DNA from: Albula goreensis
Lineage: Eukaryota; Chordata; Actinopteri; Albuliformes; Albulidae
Length of the DNA: 64,000 bases
Direction: 5' to 3'
NCBI GenBank assembly: GCA_022829145.1
Contig: CM040755.1
Coordinates: 10,116,563-10,180,562 of the forward strand
A program made the position numbers and the translations under genes. The first letter of the stretch is position 1, and each line of letters starts with the position of its first letter. The notes beneath the pieces are model-generated. The model had not been told where the DNA came from. It worked only from the letters and a program-made list of their open reading frames with translations, and searched no databases. Shown here piece after piece: positions 1 to 11,800 of this stretch.

Positions 1-1127
1 TGAAGCCTGAATAGACCTTTGAACTACACTCAGAAATGAAATGGGCTCCAAAATGAAAGGAGCCTCTATTGAAAAATGCCATCCCGGATATCATCTGGGT
101 TATTGATAGGTTGATGTCTTTATAACATGGATGGCACTATAGAAACATGGTTAGATTCCCTTTACCAACATTTCTTTGAGAATGAACATAATTCAGTTGA
201 AATGGATTTGTCAAGTTAATTAATTCTCAAAACCATGAGCTACCAAGTAAGGTAATGCAAAAGAATATACCAAATAACAACTAACAGCCAGAATTTTCCT
301 ACAGTATATATAACTTTACATGTTTACATGTTATCTGTTATTCTGAGACCTTCATGTATGCAAGAACAATATTTTTATGGTTTATCTGGGGTTATCTGAG
401 GTTGTAGTCAACATGAGATGTTCTTTAAGGTCAAGAATAAAATCGGATTTGATCACAGTATTGCCCTGGGAGGGTGAGTTTTCTTACCACAATTTTATTG
501 TATGAAGGCTTCTGTACAAGTAACATTGATTTATATTATTTCATTGTGCATTGGCTGTGACTTTGCAGTCAGGCCTCTGTGCCTGAAGAATGACTGTGCA
601 GATCTGCTGGTGAGCTGTCCCCTTTTTCCAAAGCAGTCACTGGCCGCAGGACCTTTAGACGGGAACACACTGCACTTCCAGAGGACTGAGTGACCGAGGA
701 CCCAGAGTGCTGCCACAGTCAGATGGGCCTAAACATTTCATTTGGAAACTTCAAACTGTGAGAAAGGTAAGCTCAGCGTAAAGAGTCATTTTAAATTCCA
801 GATACCTCTAATAACTAAGGACACAATGGCAAATCTACAGCTGGAATATTCTATGCAATAATTGTTTTGAAAAGACTGATGTAAAGCAAGCACTTTTTTG
901 ATGTTTTTTGTTGTTCGTTGATTTTGATATAAAAAGTCTGACTGTGATTGGTCCTGTTATGCAGCATCTTAGGTTGCACCCAAGCACCAGAATCAGCACG
1001 TAAGCCAGCTGTCACACACAGAGAGAAGATAAATCAAGACTGCTGTATATTCAGCATCACCAGTCCTGTCTCTAAAGAAGCTCTGTCATCCATCTGCATG
1101 TCATCTGAGACCCCACAGCATGAGGCA
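1..1127. other. non-coding unique sequence
   Basis: AT-rich, non-repetitive DNA with frequent stops in every frame. Two short overlapping ORFs (about 60 codons, one per strand, around 500-716) resemble no protein family and have no supporting features. I see no gene, RNA or mobile element here. Confidence 0.6.
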
Positions 1128-1309
1128 GAAACACACAAACACACACACGCACACACACGAACGTGCCTGCCCACACACACACACCGCACTCAGATACACA
1201 CAGCCACGTGCACACACACATATGCATGCGCCTACCCACACATGCACCAGCACACAGATGTACATACATGCGCACACACATACGCACACACACACACACA
1301 CACACACAC
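1128..1309. repeat. compound (CA)n microsatellite
   Basis: An imperfect CA-rich tract about 180 bp long, interrupted by CG- and TG-containing units such as cgtg and tatgcatgcg. It ends in an uninterrupted (CA)n run of about 12 units at 1285-1309. The several His/Thr-rich or Cys/Val-rich ORFs across it, on both strands, are products of the dinucleotide repeat and not genes. Confidence 0.95.
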
Positions 1310-2220
1310 CTAACATTGCAGACATCCCTGCAGATTCCCAAGATACTATCCAGACTTTATGATAACATTTTTAGACGTACACTTTTTCAGGCTTAGGACA
1401 AGGTCACAAGTGTTAGTAGCAAAGGTCATATCGACACCCAGGACAATGACGTGGCAAGGTCAGAGGAGAACGCTTTGGTAAGTCTCTTCTTCATTAAGCT
1501 GCATAACCAAGAATAGTGTTTTACTAAGGATACAGGCAACATCTGACTCCAGGGTCCAACCTTGATTGTTCCAGTGTACACAATTGTGTGGTTTCCTTCC
1601 AATTAGCAGCCAATTTAGGCCTTGGAATCGAGACGTGTAGGCGTTAATTCAAGCCTATTATTGAGTAAAGTTTGGCATTCTGTACTGAAACACACTGAAA
1701 AGATCAGACACAGCAGCTCTTGAAGATCTAAATGTAAGATCCCTGTCCAGACAGCAAGCATGGAGCTGAGAGCTTGGGCGTTCACACAAAGCACAAGTTA
1801 ATTCCCTTAAATAAAGGTTCACTTTTTACTACATAGCTTAGGATCTATCTAGGCATAGAGCCAAGTCAAAATGTAATCATACAGCAAAAGGATCTTCACT
1901 GCCTAAGGTCTTATCATCTCATTGTAAATAAATGAATTCAAAACAATTAAAAATAGATTGGAGATGGGAGGGTAACTGCATAGCATATCTGAAATATAAA
2001 TATTGTGAAACAGCAGATCATAAAAAATATCCAGCTGTAAAGAAGCGTGATGTGATAGGTACTGTAGGTCTTTTTCATCTACTTAATGATACGTTTCCCA
2101 GGATTCTTCAGGACACAAGGCATTCACTACTGTACAGCATTGTAATTTGACTACATGTATCTGTATGTAAAGGCAATAGGTGTAGATTCAAACATTATTC
2201 ATCCTAAACTTTGACTCTGC
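1310..2220. other. non-coding unique sequence
   Basis: AT-rich single-copy-looking sequence. A 72-codon ORF near 1932-2150 has no recognisable domain and unremarkable composition. Nothing else is supported. Confidence 0.55.
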
Positions 2221-2900
2221 CTAAAATCAGGTGTAGCATGGCGAGGTGTAACATTCGAACAATGTGGTTTGTCCTTTCACACGGCGGTTTACGACACTGC
2301 TGTCAGGGTGATTGACTTTTGGCTGATGTTGGCTTCTTTCAACCGCCAAAACCGCAAAAGAATCTCAAGAGCATAAAGGAGTCAGTGGTGTCAGAGAATC
2401 CATCAGGTTTAGCATCATAGTAAACTTTAATGAATATCCCCCAGGGTATCTGTTTCTGTGCTATCTGATGCGCAGAAACTACCGTGCAATCCGTTTTAAA
2501 AGGAGCTTTCTTCTGTTTTTTGGCAGTGGCGGGGGCTCACGGGTACTTTAAGCACGGCTGGTTTATGACGGGGCGAGCTCTAAACAAACCCACACATGAA
2601 TAATGAAGCGGGGCCTAAAGGTTTATCTGGAGCTGTGCCCTGGAACAGAGCCGCTGGCTCAGGCCTCTGGTCCCCTGGAATGGCTGACTTACTCAGCACA
2701 CTGTGCATTGGGCCTGGCACTCAGTGCTCACGTCTCCCAGTGAGACGCCCTGCATACCAACCGCCTCAGCGATCGCTTAGTCACAGAGCCACCCGCGCTG
2801 GAGGGCCAGTGACCGGGCTGCGAGATGGATAGATGTGACAAGGAGGGAACTGGTTCATGCCGGTCACATTTGGTTTCCGACCTCAAGGAAAGCTATACGT
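2221..2900. promoter_or_regulatory. CpG-richer segment, possible regulatory element
   Basis: CpG dinucleotides are visibly denser here than in the flanks: roughly 25 in about 660 bp by hand count, many in the runs at 2281-2360, 2520-2580 and 2760-2830. A perfect TGATTGAC word (PBX-MEIS-type core) lies at 2309-2316. A 78-codon ORF at 2596-2832 resembles no protein family. I read this as a candidate regulatory block or weak CpG island. No transcription start can be shown. Confidence 0.3.
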
Positions 2901-4379
2901 TACTGTTCCAAAACCATTAACATCAATCAGATGTGTGGGAGAGAGTGGGAGAAAGAGAATTATTTTGTTTTAAAATATTATTTGAGATTATTTATGCTTT
3001 TCCATCGATTTAAACTAAGGCTTTGCCAGGGGAATTGAGATTAACAAAGCTACAAAAGTCAGAAGGGGTGAGTTATGTCCCCAACAAAGGAAAACATTAA
3101 AAGGGTGCTCCAGTCAGAATCTTTCATTTTATGTGCAGTAGCTCTAATATGTATGAAACATTAACTTTATGACTGAGAACAATGCAGAAAGTGCAGATAG
3201 CTCAAAGCCGAACCTCTACCCCTTCCGCCTGACTGACAGAGACATTATAGGAACTAAGGCAGCTCTGAGTGTTTTTTGTAAGTCTGTTTGAGTAAGCGTG
3301 AAATTGCCCTCAAAATATTTTTTCTCTGAAACAACAAAATGTTTGCCATTCCTCAGACAGAATCCCTGTAACCTGCCCCGTGTCGGTGTCGGTGACCTGC
3401 GCAGTGAGAGAATGGATTGCTATTAATGATGTCCTACCTTGCAACAAAGGCAACAGCACCGTAGCTTTCTTTAAAGAGCGCAAAGCAGAACTCTCACACG
3501 TATACAACCTTTAAATTGTTTGTGAAAAAGCAGGAAAGCAGGCTTGGAGGGACTCTAAATACAATATTTTTCCTGGAACAAATTCTATTCAGGTCACACT
3601 GTCTGTGTTTGTAGGGTATATTGCCTATGGTACCTGTAAGGTAATACAAGTAATACAGCACAGGTTTTGAGAACTTAGGAAGATAAACAAAATGTTTGTG
3701 TATATATACCATTCTCAGGATAAGGGAATCTGTTCATCAAATCCACAATGCAAAGTACAGTAAATAATGGAGTATTTCAACATTTTGGGGAAGAGATCAA
3801 ATATTGATGTAAGAATATTTGACACCAACACAACGGCAGTAACCTTACAAATAAGTAACACTTTTCAAATAAGGTTACAAAAGTAAGAATTATAGGGTTA
3901 TAAAAGACTTTTCAAATAAGGCTAACATTGACCTAATTGTTGCAAGCTAGCATGTCTTTGGATGCTGGGTGCTTTAATTGAATGTGTCTCTTTTCAGCCT
4001 CTGAGTTGTCTGACTGTAAAAAACCCAACCCAAAAGTTATGGAAAACTAAAATAAATAGTCGGTAATGTAAGCCAGTGGGATTGTGTAAACATGAGTTGT
4101 TGCCTATGCAAAGTAGAATTTTGTGTTACATTCATTACAACATATTACAACATTATAACATGAGATTATACATATATCCTAACCTTGAAAATTTTGCTGT
4201 GTGAGTATTAAATTACTAAATAATTTAAAATCATGAGAAGTATTTTGGAAAGTAACTGGAATTCAGGCAGTCTTGTGAGCCAGCTATATATCTATAAAAA
4301 AAAAAGTTAATGTGGTGATTCAAAGTCCTTCTCTTTCCTGTTATTGCTCTTTAATCAAGGTAAACAGCAGCGTGCAATG
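2901..4379. other. non-coding sequence with a short direct repeat
   Basis: AT-rich DNA without a supported gene. An 18-bp word beginning acttttcaaataagg occurs at about 3860-3877 and again at 3907-3924 with one change near its end, so the two copies are offset by 47 bp. The rest is ordinary unique sequence. Confidence 0.5.
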
Positions 4380-4559
4380 CAAGCCTCTTGCCTCTGGCTG
4401 AAGCAAAATTACTCATTCTTCCCGTTCTGCTGAGCCTTCTGTATGTAGCAATGCAGGGGAAAAACGCATTAAAGAAATCACTCTGGGCATTAATATTTCA
4501 TTAGCCTCTGAAGTGGACTCATGGGAGACGCCAGCATTCTGAGAGCATGCGCTAGGCTG
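4380..4559. promoter_or_regulatory. possible conserved non-coding block
   Basis: A higher-complexity stretch containing several TAAT/ATTA homeodomain-type cores (for example in gcattaatatttcattag at 4488-4505). It ends in a GCATGCGC word at 4548-4555 beside the GT tract. The call rests on texture and motifs only. Confidence 0.2.
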
Positions 4560-4625
4560 CGTGTGTGTATGTGCGTGCATGAGTGTGATGTGTGCATGCA
4601 TGTGCGTTAGTGTGTGCATGTGTGC
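4560..4625. repeat. degenerate (GT)n microsatellite
   Basis: A GT/GC/AT-interrupted dinucleotide tract such as gtgtgtgtatgtgcgtgcat. The His/Thr-rich reverse-strand ORF crossing it is repeat-derived. Confidence 0.9.
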
Positions 4626-5135
4626 CTGCTCCCCGACGTGTGGGATATACTCACATGGTAAACAGCAAACAAGGAAGGAATGAGGCCCATTATCACAATA
4701 AACATGATTTCTTAATTTAAAAGATGCACTGCCATTTCACGTAACAAATGCTCAGTGCTAAGCCTTTTACTGCAACGATCCATGGCATGTCTGTTGGCTC
4801 AGGGGTCCTAAAGTGTTTTTATGGGTATAACTGTATAAAAAGGTTCAACTGATGAGAACAGGCCATTCAGCCAATCCTGACTCCCCATTAGCCAATATCA
4901 TTTATCCACATCTGGTGGCTTGAGAGATTTAAGTCTACAACTCTTCAGTTAAACATACATTAACCATAAAGTTAAGGGAGGACGGGGGAGGGGCCTTCCT
5001 TAAGTTAGGCCTGGAATGGGCCTCATGGCTTAGTCTGTTCTCTTAACACTCAGTCCATTTCATTTCAACCTCCAGTTTCTCCATTCTCAAGCTCAGTCTA
5101 TCTACCATCACCCCCAGAAGTCTTGCACGTTGGCA
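4626..5135. other. non-coding unique sequence
   Basis: No gene, RNA or repeat recognised. Confidence 0.5.
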
Positions 5136-5159
5136 TTTTTTTTTTTTTTTAGGGGGGGG
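5136..5159. repeat. poly(T) followed by poly(G)
   Basis: Fifteen T, one A, then eight G. It could be the reverse-strand tail of a vanished retroposon, but no body is recognisable beside it. Confidence 0.85.
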
Positions 5160-7126
5160 TGTTTGGCTGCGGTTGTAACTCCTTTGTCATTCCTCAAGAG
5201 AAACAAATGATTAGCTGGTTGATCTTCCTTTCATTCACATTGTGATCCTAAATATTCTTGTTTGTCCTTATTTTAGTGTTACAACTGTCAAATAAACTGT
5301 AATTTCAAGTGTGTACATGTGGTTCTGCTTTGTGATGCACCGCTGAATCCAGACAATGGGAGTGGTGACTGTGAACCGTGTGCTGTCAGCAGTGTTCTTG
5401 TTCATTGTCCCCCATTGAGAAGAGCTTTAGATGCCTGAACGTTTGGGAGAAAGCAAACAATAATGATCCATTCTCATGACCAATGTGCATCATTTTAGAG
5501 ATATGGCATATGAAATAGCAACAACAGTTAGTACTGATTACAGGATAATACGACTGTAGTTTAGCCAACACATATCTGAGAAAACACATGCCACATGCAA
5601 TTAAAATTTTTTTTTTAAATCTCCGGAACACAAGACTTTCCATGCAATTCATTAAAATGTGGTTATTACATAGTTATTTGCCATCAATGAACTAGACAAC
5701 ACAAGACATGTTAATTTATATAGCATTTATATGCGGCGATAGTTCAAAGTTCTTAACATGGTTATAAAACGCAAATGACAAAGTAAAATAGATATTTTTA
5801 CAGTTGTGAACCATATCCTGTTTTGCATGAAATTAACAATAGATCATCATTTTTTGGTGCACATTCAGGTGCTGATGAGATTACATTTATCCAATGAACC
5901 AAACAGAATATTGCTGATTTTTCTTACCAATGTCCAAACCTTTTTAGTACTGTATATGTGAGAGTGCCCTTAATGACAGTAAAGTCAGCTTTTCCAGCCA
6001 AGATGTGAGGCACACACAATCTAACTGCCAGAGCATGTCTCCATGACGAGTGGCTGGCCTCCACCAAAGCCCACTGATCACTTGGGTCGCTCACCAAGGT
6101 AAGCCCATGCAGAAGCGGCCAGGTTCTGCCACGCACCATCAAGCATCAAACAGCCCTACAGAGATCAATTACATCGACAGCTCTGCATCTACAACATATG
6201 CTGCCGTCCAAACAGACATCCTCACCTGAGGTTCAGTATATCAACCCATGCACCAAAACCCCTGCATCGTTGTTTAACCATTTATATCTGTTGTATTCGT
6301 TATATAATTTAGGAAATAAATATATTTGTAGAGAGGTTGGTCCATGCTATCCCCTGTTAATGTGGATAGTTTCGTACAATGTGTAATAGAAAACGATTAA
6401 TGATGCCATTTTGGTCCTTAACTTAGATTTTTTTATCTGTTGCAGCCAATTAATTAAAAAGAGGAAAGAGGAAATCTTTTATAATTTGTTGTATACTTCC
6501 TCAGGCATATCCAAATTTTGTAGTTTAAGGTACTTTGGGTTCATATTTTTTCCTAATGATACCAAGACAGACTTAGCCCAAAGCAATCTCTATGTATAAA
6601 TTCGAAGTTACTCTTCATGGCCAGGATTTTAAATTTGAGTTGAGAGCTCTGTAAAATCATGCAGTTTATTTTGTTCTGAACTGCAATTGAGGGACAAATC
6701 ACAACTAAACTACTCCTAAAAATGATTCTACAGACAAGCCTGGGTCTCTCCTTGCTAGTCAATTGAAGACTAGGCCCTATACATAAAAGATCACAGGTTT
6801 TTCTTCCTGAGGTTAGTGTGCGACTGTGGCTCAGTGTGCAACAGTGGCTTCGACCCAGCATGATCAGGTAAGGTTTCAGTCAGCGATGGTCACCATTAAC
6901 GTAGGTTACCACTGCATTTGACCCTCCCATGGAGAATCAGCCACCCACATGCTAGCAAATGAGCCTGCAGTTTATTCTGCACAAGCTGTTTCGCAGGACT
7001 TCTGTTGCCTTCTGACTGCACAATTGGAACAGAATTGCAGTCAAATGTACTGGAGGAGTGCAAATTATTAGCTTAGCAAGTTCAAAAAGACATAACTGCC
7101 AGTTTCAGACAGGGGAGAGAAATGAT
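5160..7126. other. non-coding sequence
   Basis: AT-rich DNA. ORFs of 62-102 codons (for example the reverse strand at 5924-6142 and 6553-6861) match nothing I recognise. A stretch near 5708-5775 (tatagcatttatatgcggcg...) faintly resembles a fish dispersed repeat but is too diverged to call. Confidence 0.5.
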
Positions 7127-7144
7127 TAAATAAATAAATAAATA
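7127..7144. repeat. (AAAT)n microsatellite
   Basis: Four to five tandem AAAT units. Confidence 0.9.
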
Positions 7145-7369
7145 ACATTGATCAAAAGCATGCAAATTGCAGGACTATCTTAACTAACATGATTTCCAAA
7201 TCAAGCCATTTTGCTACACTACATAATCAGCATTTTGCAAGACCTTGTGCTAATCCACACTGTAATTAAACACTGGTGAGGAACAGAGCCAGGAGTTCCT
7301 CTACATTAGTAGATTAGAGGTGAAATAGTTTGGGTCCTCCTTTGTCTTGTGATAAACATAATTAATAAG

Positions 7370-7690
7370 TCTCAATTTAATTACACACAAGATGGGAGGA
7401 AATAAGATTGGATGCTGCCATCGGGGGCATGGAACATCTGTGAAATGAGTTTCATTGAGAGGAGAGTTGTTGATTGAAGTTGAGAAAGGAAGGGAGGGTG
7501 GAGTGGCTGTGATTGAATGAGATTTCCCACTGTCTGCTGTCTGTGTAATTCAATTAAGAAATGACCATATTAAAAATGTTCCCATGCACACACAAAGCAT
7601 GCAAATCATTATAAAGGTTGTGAAGGGTTTAAAATGTTTTCATTAATGTGATGCAACTTCTTTATAAATCATTTATAAGCAAATAAAGTA
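7370..7690. promoter_or_regulatory. candidate regulatory block with homeodomain and POU motifs
   Basis: Within this stretch TAATTCAATTA at 7546-7556 fits the paired-class homeodomain dimer pattern TAAT-N3-ATTA. A POU octamer ATGCAAAT is at 7599-7606, with an ACAAAG (SOX/TCF-type) word at 7592-7597. A second octamer lies upstream at 7160-7167. The sequence is complex and non-repetitive. These motifs suggest, but do not prove, a developmental enhancer. Confidence 0.3.
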
Positions 7691-8785
7691 CTTTCTGAAT
7701 GATGGTATAACAAATTAAGTAAAGTGCTATTGTCAACCATGGCATAACATCAATTAAAGACAACCCTGCGACCAAAATTTCTGCATGATTGCAAATGAAT
7801 GATTTATAAAGCTATGCTATGGAAATCAAGGCATTACACATGGCTTGTGAAAGCTTTCGGCTTTTGTTATTATAAACATTCAAAACTAATGGTGCACAGA
7901 ATGATAGATAGTGATTTATTTAACAATAATGCATAAGGCATAAAAGGCAGTCATGAGACTGTCCTAGAATATGGTAGAAGAGAGCACGGCCAAATAGAAA
8001 TGTATTAACACTTGAAAATAACATCAAGTCAATCCAAAAGACTTAGGTTGCCTTGGCTTGACTATGAAGGCTGTTGGGGTCAAACAGCAAAACCACTTGG
8101 ATCCAGTCAAATTAACTTTATGTTTTTTAGAGGTAAATGGAATTCACTCTGAATTGCATATGCCCGTAGAGACACTGTTGATTATCTTTGAACATCAATA
8201 AAAATGGCATCTATGTTTGGATAAGGTTTATTTAAAAAGTGCTCATATGCACCCCATTGTGTTTTAGCCTGCGGAGAGTGGTCCTGTTGTAAATTTTGTA
8301 TTCTTTTACTGCTATAACTGGGTGCGTCTATTGAGAGATATCCAAAAATAGTAATGTTCTGCATTCATCACTGAAATGGGCCACTGAATACTACAGCTAC
8401 AAAAGAATGACCTTGAAGCAGTGCTGAAAGCTCCTCTCAAACAATTATTCAATTCATCCAAAGGTTGATCCACTATAATGATTTGATTTTCTGCCAAGCA
8501 GCCCTCTCACATCAGTCTATTCCGGAAGAGAACCAAAATCATAAATCTTTACAGCAAATTTCACAGAGGTGAGGAATACACTGAATGCAAAGAAGTTCCA
8601 CTGCCTAGATGTTAGGTGTATGAGCTAAAATAAAGTCAAAAGAATCAAAGCACAGGAGCATGTTTCTGCTCTGATTAAATAAGTATTTTGGCCTCTGAGG
8701 TCATAGTCAAACCTGTCCATAATTAAGATGAATAGCAAGCTTTCAGTATTGATGTTTTGATGTATTCCAACCACATTTCAGTGAG
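7691..8785. other. non-coding unique sequence
   Basis: AT-rich, no supported gene. Two short overlapping reverse-strand ORFs at 8182-8497 have no recognisable domains. Confidence 0.5.
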
Positions 8786-8840
8786 CCCACCTATATCAAA
8801 CTTATTTGACTGAATTCAAAGACATGTAGGTGGGCACCTA
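8786..8840. promoter_or_regulatory. cluster of CACCT sites
   Basis: CCCACCTA (8786-8793) is followed by its exact reverse complement TAGGTGGG (8827-8834). The latter is itself part of TAGGTG-GG-CACCTA (8827-8840). That gives three CACCT/AGGTG words within 55 bp in alternating orientation. Paired CACCT sites are the known target arrangement of ZEB-type zinc-finger factors; assignment here is inference. Confidence 0.3.
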
Positions 8841-11800
8841 ATCAGACACACTTTTTTGGGACAAGCAATCATGTCCAATGGGATGCCCTGGATAAAAATA
8901 CATTTTTAAGTACATTTTTAATGCTCTTATTGGGATTTAATTGAGAAGCAGCCACACTCTAGGAAAATTATTGTAGAAAAGCAAACATGTTCTCTTTAAT
9001 GTGTTTTTTTTATTATTTAAACAGAATGGCATATGCTTCAATTGCAGACTAAGGACCAGATTTATTAAAGTCTTCAGCAAATTATACATTTTTGCACATG
9101 TAATGTGACATGAATTGTGATCGGAACAAGCCAACTACCTCAACCGATCACGTTTTCTTTGTCTTTTTGCACTAGCTAAATGCAACTGTAAAACAGGCCC
9201 TAGGTGCATTTTATTAAATCCCAGCCCTTGTTTGATTTAAAGAAAAATAGTTTTGCATTATAAAGCTGCTTTTCCTCGACACATGCAATAATGATCCTAG
9301 GCTTAGGATTTTTCCTTGTGTGGAAACTTGCTAAAGGCAGCAACTTGTACTGTCTGAGCTTCCTGTTCAGTGAGCATGTGCACCCTACTATCCATGATAC
9401 TGCCCTTCAGGTGCTTTTAAAAGGTATACTCTAAAAGTTGAAAAGAATATGATTATTTCAGTCAAAATGGCTTATCTTTTGTGTTATACACAGGAAATGG
9501 TACCTGTCACAGCAGCTTGTGATATTGTGAGGCAGTAAGAACTTCATATTTCACGGTGGGTTCTAGTCTAAACACATGAATAATACATACAAAAGTGCAT
9601 GTGATGCAAATATCTTTGCGGTAAAGGTCTCGGAAAAGTTACGTCTCGAACACCACATATAGCTCCATAAAGTCCCGTTATTGCTCATTGCTACCAATAC
9701 TTGTACAAAGCCCCAATATTGCACACTACCTACCCCACATGCACAAGGACCTGTACATTATACTTCATCTAGATATCAGAACATCTTCTCAGAGGTCTTA
9801 AAATATTAGGTTATAGAAGCAGATGCAAAATATTTACAAGACTATTTGTTTAAATAATGGCGTGGAGAATTTTACCCATACCTAAGAAACTATAAAAGCC
9901 GTTGTCTATTAGAATAAAACTGCGTTTGACCAGTTCCTCTCTTTCTTTCCAATTGTATCTCAGAGCAGCAGTGAGCTGGCACATCTGTGGACTGCTCTGC
10001 ATATAGTTGAAAGGGAGGAATATGCATCATTAACCTTGACCAATTGCAGTCAGTTACTGATAACAGAGTTATATCAGTGGGTAAGTTAATCTCTAAATGA
10101 AGCATTTTTGGAGCTAAAATATCAGAGTGGGTATTTGAAAGTCTATGAAATGCATCCTGTCACACATTTAGGACGTCTCCTTCTGATGTGGAACAGATGT
10201 GAGAGTGTGGCTGCCATTTGTCCTGTCCTGCATCCATGTCTTTATGCAGATTGATATGCTCCTAATTTGTTTTGCAGTGATAAATTCTGAACTATAATTT
10301 TGTCCACTTCTTTCATTTAACCTATGGAACCTGAGTGACGACAATTGGAATAATATATTCATCCCTTTGGTCTCCATGTAATAAATCACTTATTTTATAA
10401 TTCTCAACTACACAGACCCTCTGTCCTCAGGACTGAGTTAGAGATGATTTGAATGGTGTTGGAACAATTAGGTCTGGCCACTTACCATTGTGTTTTCAAT
10501 AGTCTTGACTCCTGATGTAATATTGCATAGGAGGAGACATCTTTTAATGGCCACAACAAACAACAAAGGAAGTATAAGGGTGGCACTTATAACTTTGTAT
10601 TTGATTTACCTATTACATAGATGTTTATTTGTAGACAATTTTACATGGGTGTATTTCTGAAGATGCACTAGTCTTCTGCCTCATATGGTAGCTACAGCTA
10701 CATAGTCACAGCTACACATGAGGTGTACCTCACATGACCAGTCTTGCAGCACAGCAAATATCATTGTGTTTAATTACTTTTCCTCTTCCTCCATGGTGAA
10801 CTATAGCTGGTTTCCTAATGCATCCTGCTTTGATCCCATCAGAAGCCCTTACTGCAAAAAGCAGCTGAAAGAGTTTCGCAGCATGCTAAAACAGATTAGC
10901 TTTTAAGCACACACTGTGAATTAAAACATGTGGGGGTAAATGGCTCCTGAGGGGAGGGCCAGGAGGTTCTGCCCTGATCTTCCCAGAGCTCTGAGGGGCA
11001 GCAGCGCTGGCACAGACTGACTAAATGCGAGCTTTTCCACTCCATCAGACTCCACCTCCTGTCCTACAGGGGGTCACGGAAGAAGTTCAGAGTTAATTGC
11101 ACCTCTAGGACTAATGACTATAACCAGAAGGGCAACAGGGAAGGTGGGGGGGATCCCACATTCCCCTTTTCTGGCAAAATTTGCCATGTGTCTGAAATGA
11201 ATACTGAAAAATCTAACTCCCAAAAAGACTGCAAAACCCACTGTGATTTCCTGCCACACAGTGTTCCCATACATTATATGGTCTCTCCCAGGGCTCTGCT
11301 GTTATTAGACACTTGCACTGCATGCAGGCCTAATATCTGAGCAGTTCCTTGTAGCAGATCACTCAAAATACAGCAGAATAACTCCCATAGTCATTGTGCA
11401 AAATTATGCTTATGCTTCAAATTATGAAACTCATGCATTTGCAAAAAGACCAGGTTGGGTCAAGCTAACATCTTTGTTCTGTATGTAGAAATCAAAACAA
11501 GTATTAGGATTTCAGCATCACCACATGGATTTGTTGACCTCGGCCTAATTTGTCAAGCTACAACTTTCTGCATTTTTTAATATTGTCTGAAAAAGTCATG
11601 GTGCAATGTAGAGTCTGTGTTTAATGGCAGTTGTGGTATTTGATAAGATTTCACATGTATTTTCTACCGCATTCCCAATGTTTAATTCGGAATTGAATCT
11701 AAATGTTATTTTTATGAAACTAATCTTTCAGAAAAAACATGTGCTCCTATAGTTAAACTAATTGTAATCTCCAGGATACACATATCAACAAACAATGCCA

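Noticed and set aside
948-1396. His/Thr-rich and Cys/Val-rich ORFs on both strands
   Set aside because: They are translations of the (CA)n microsatellite.
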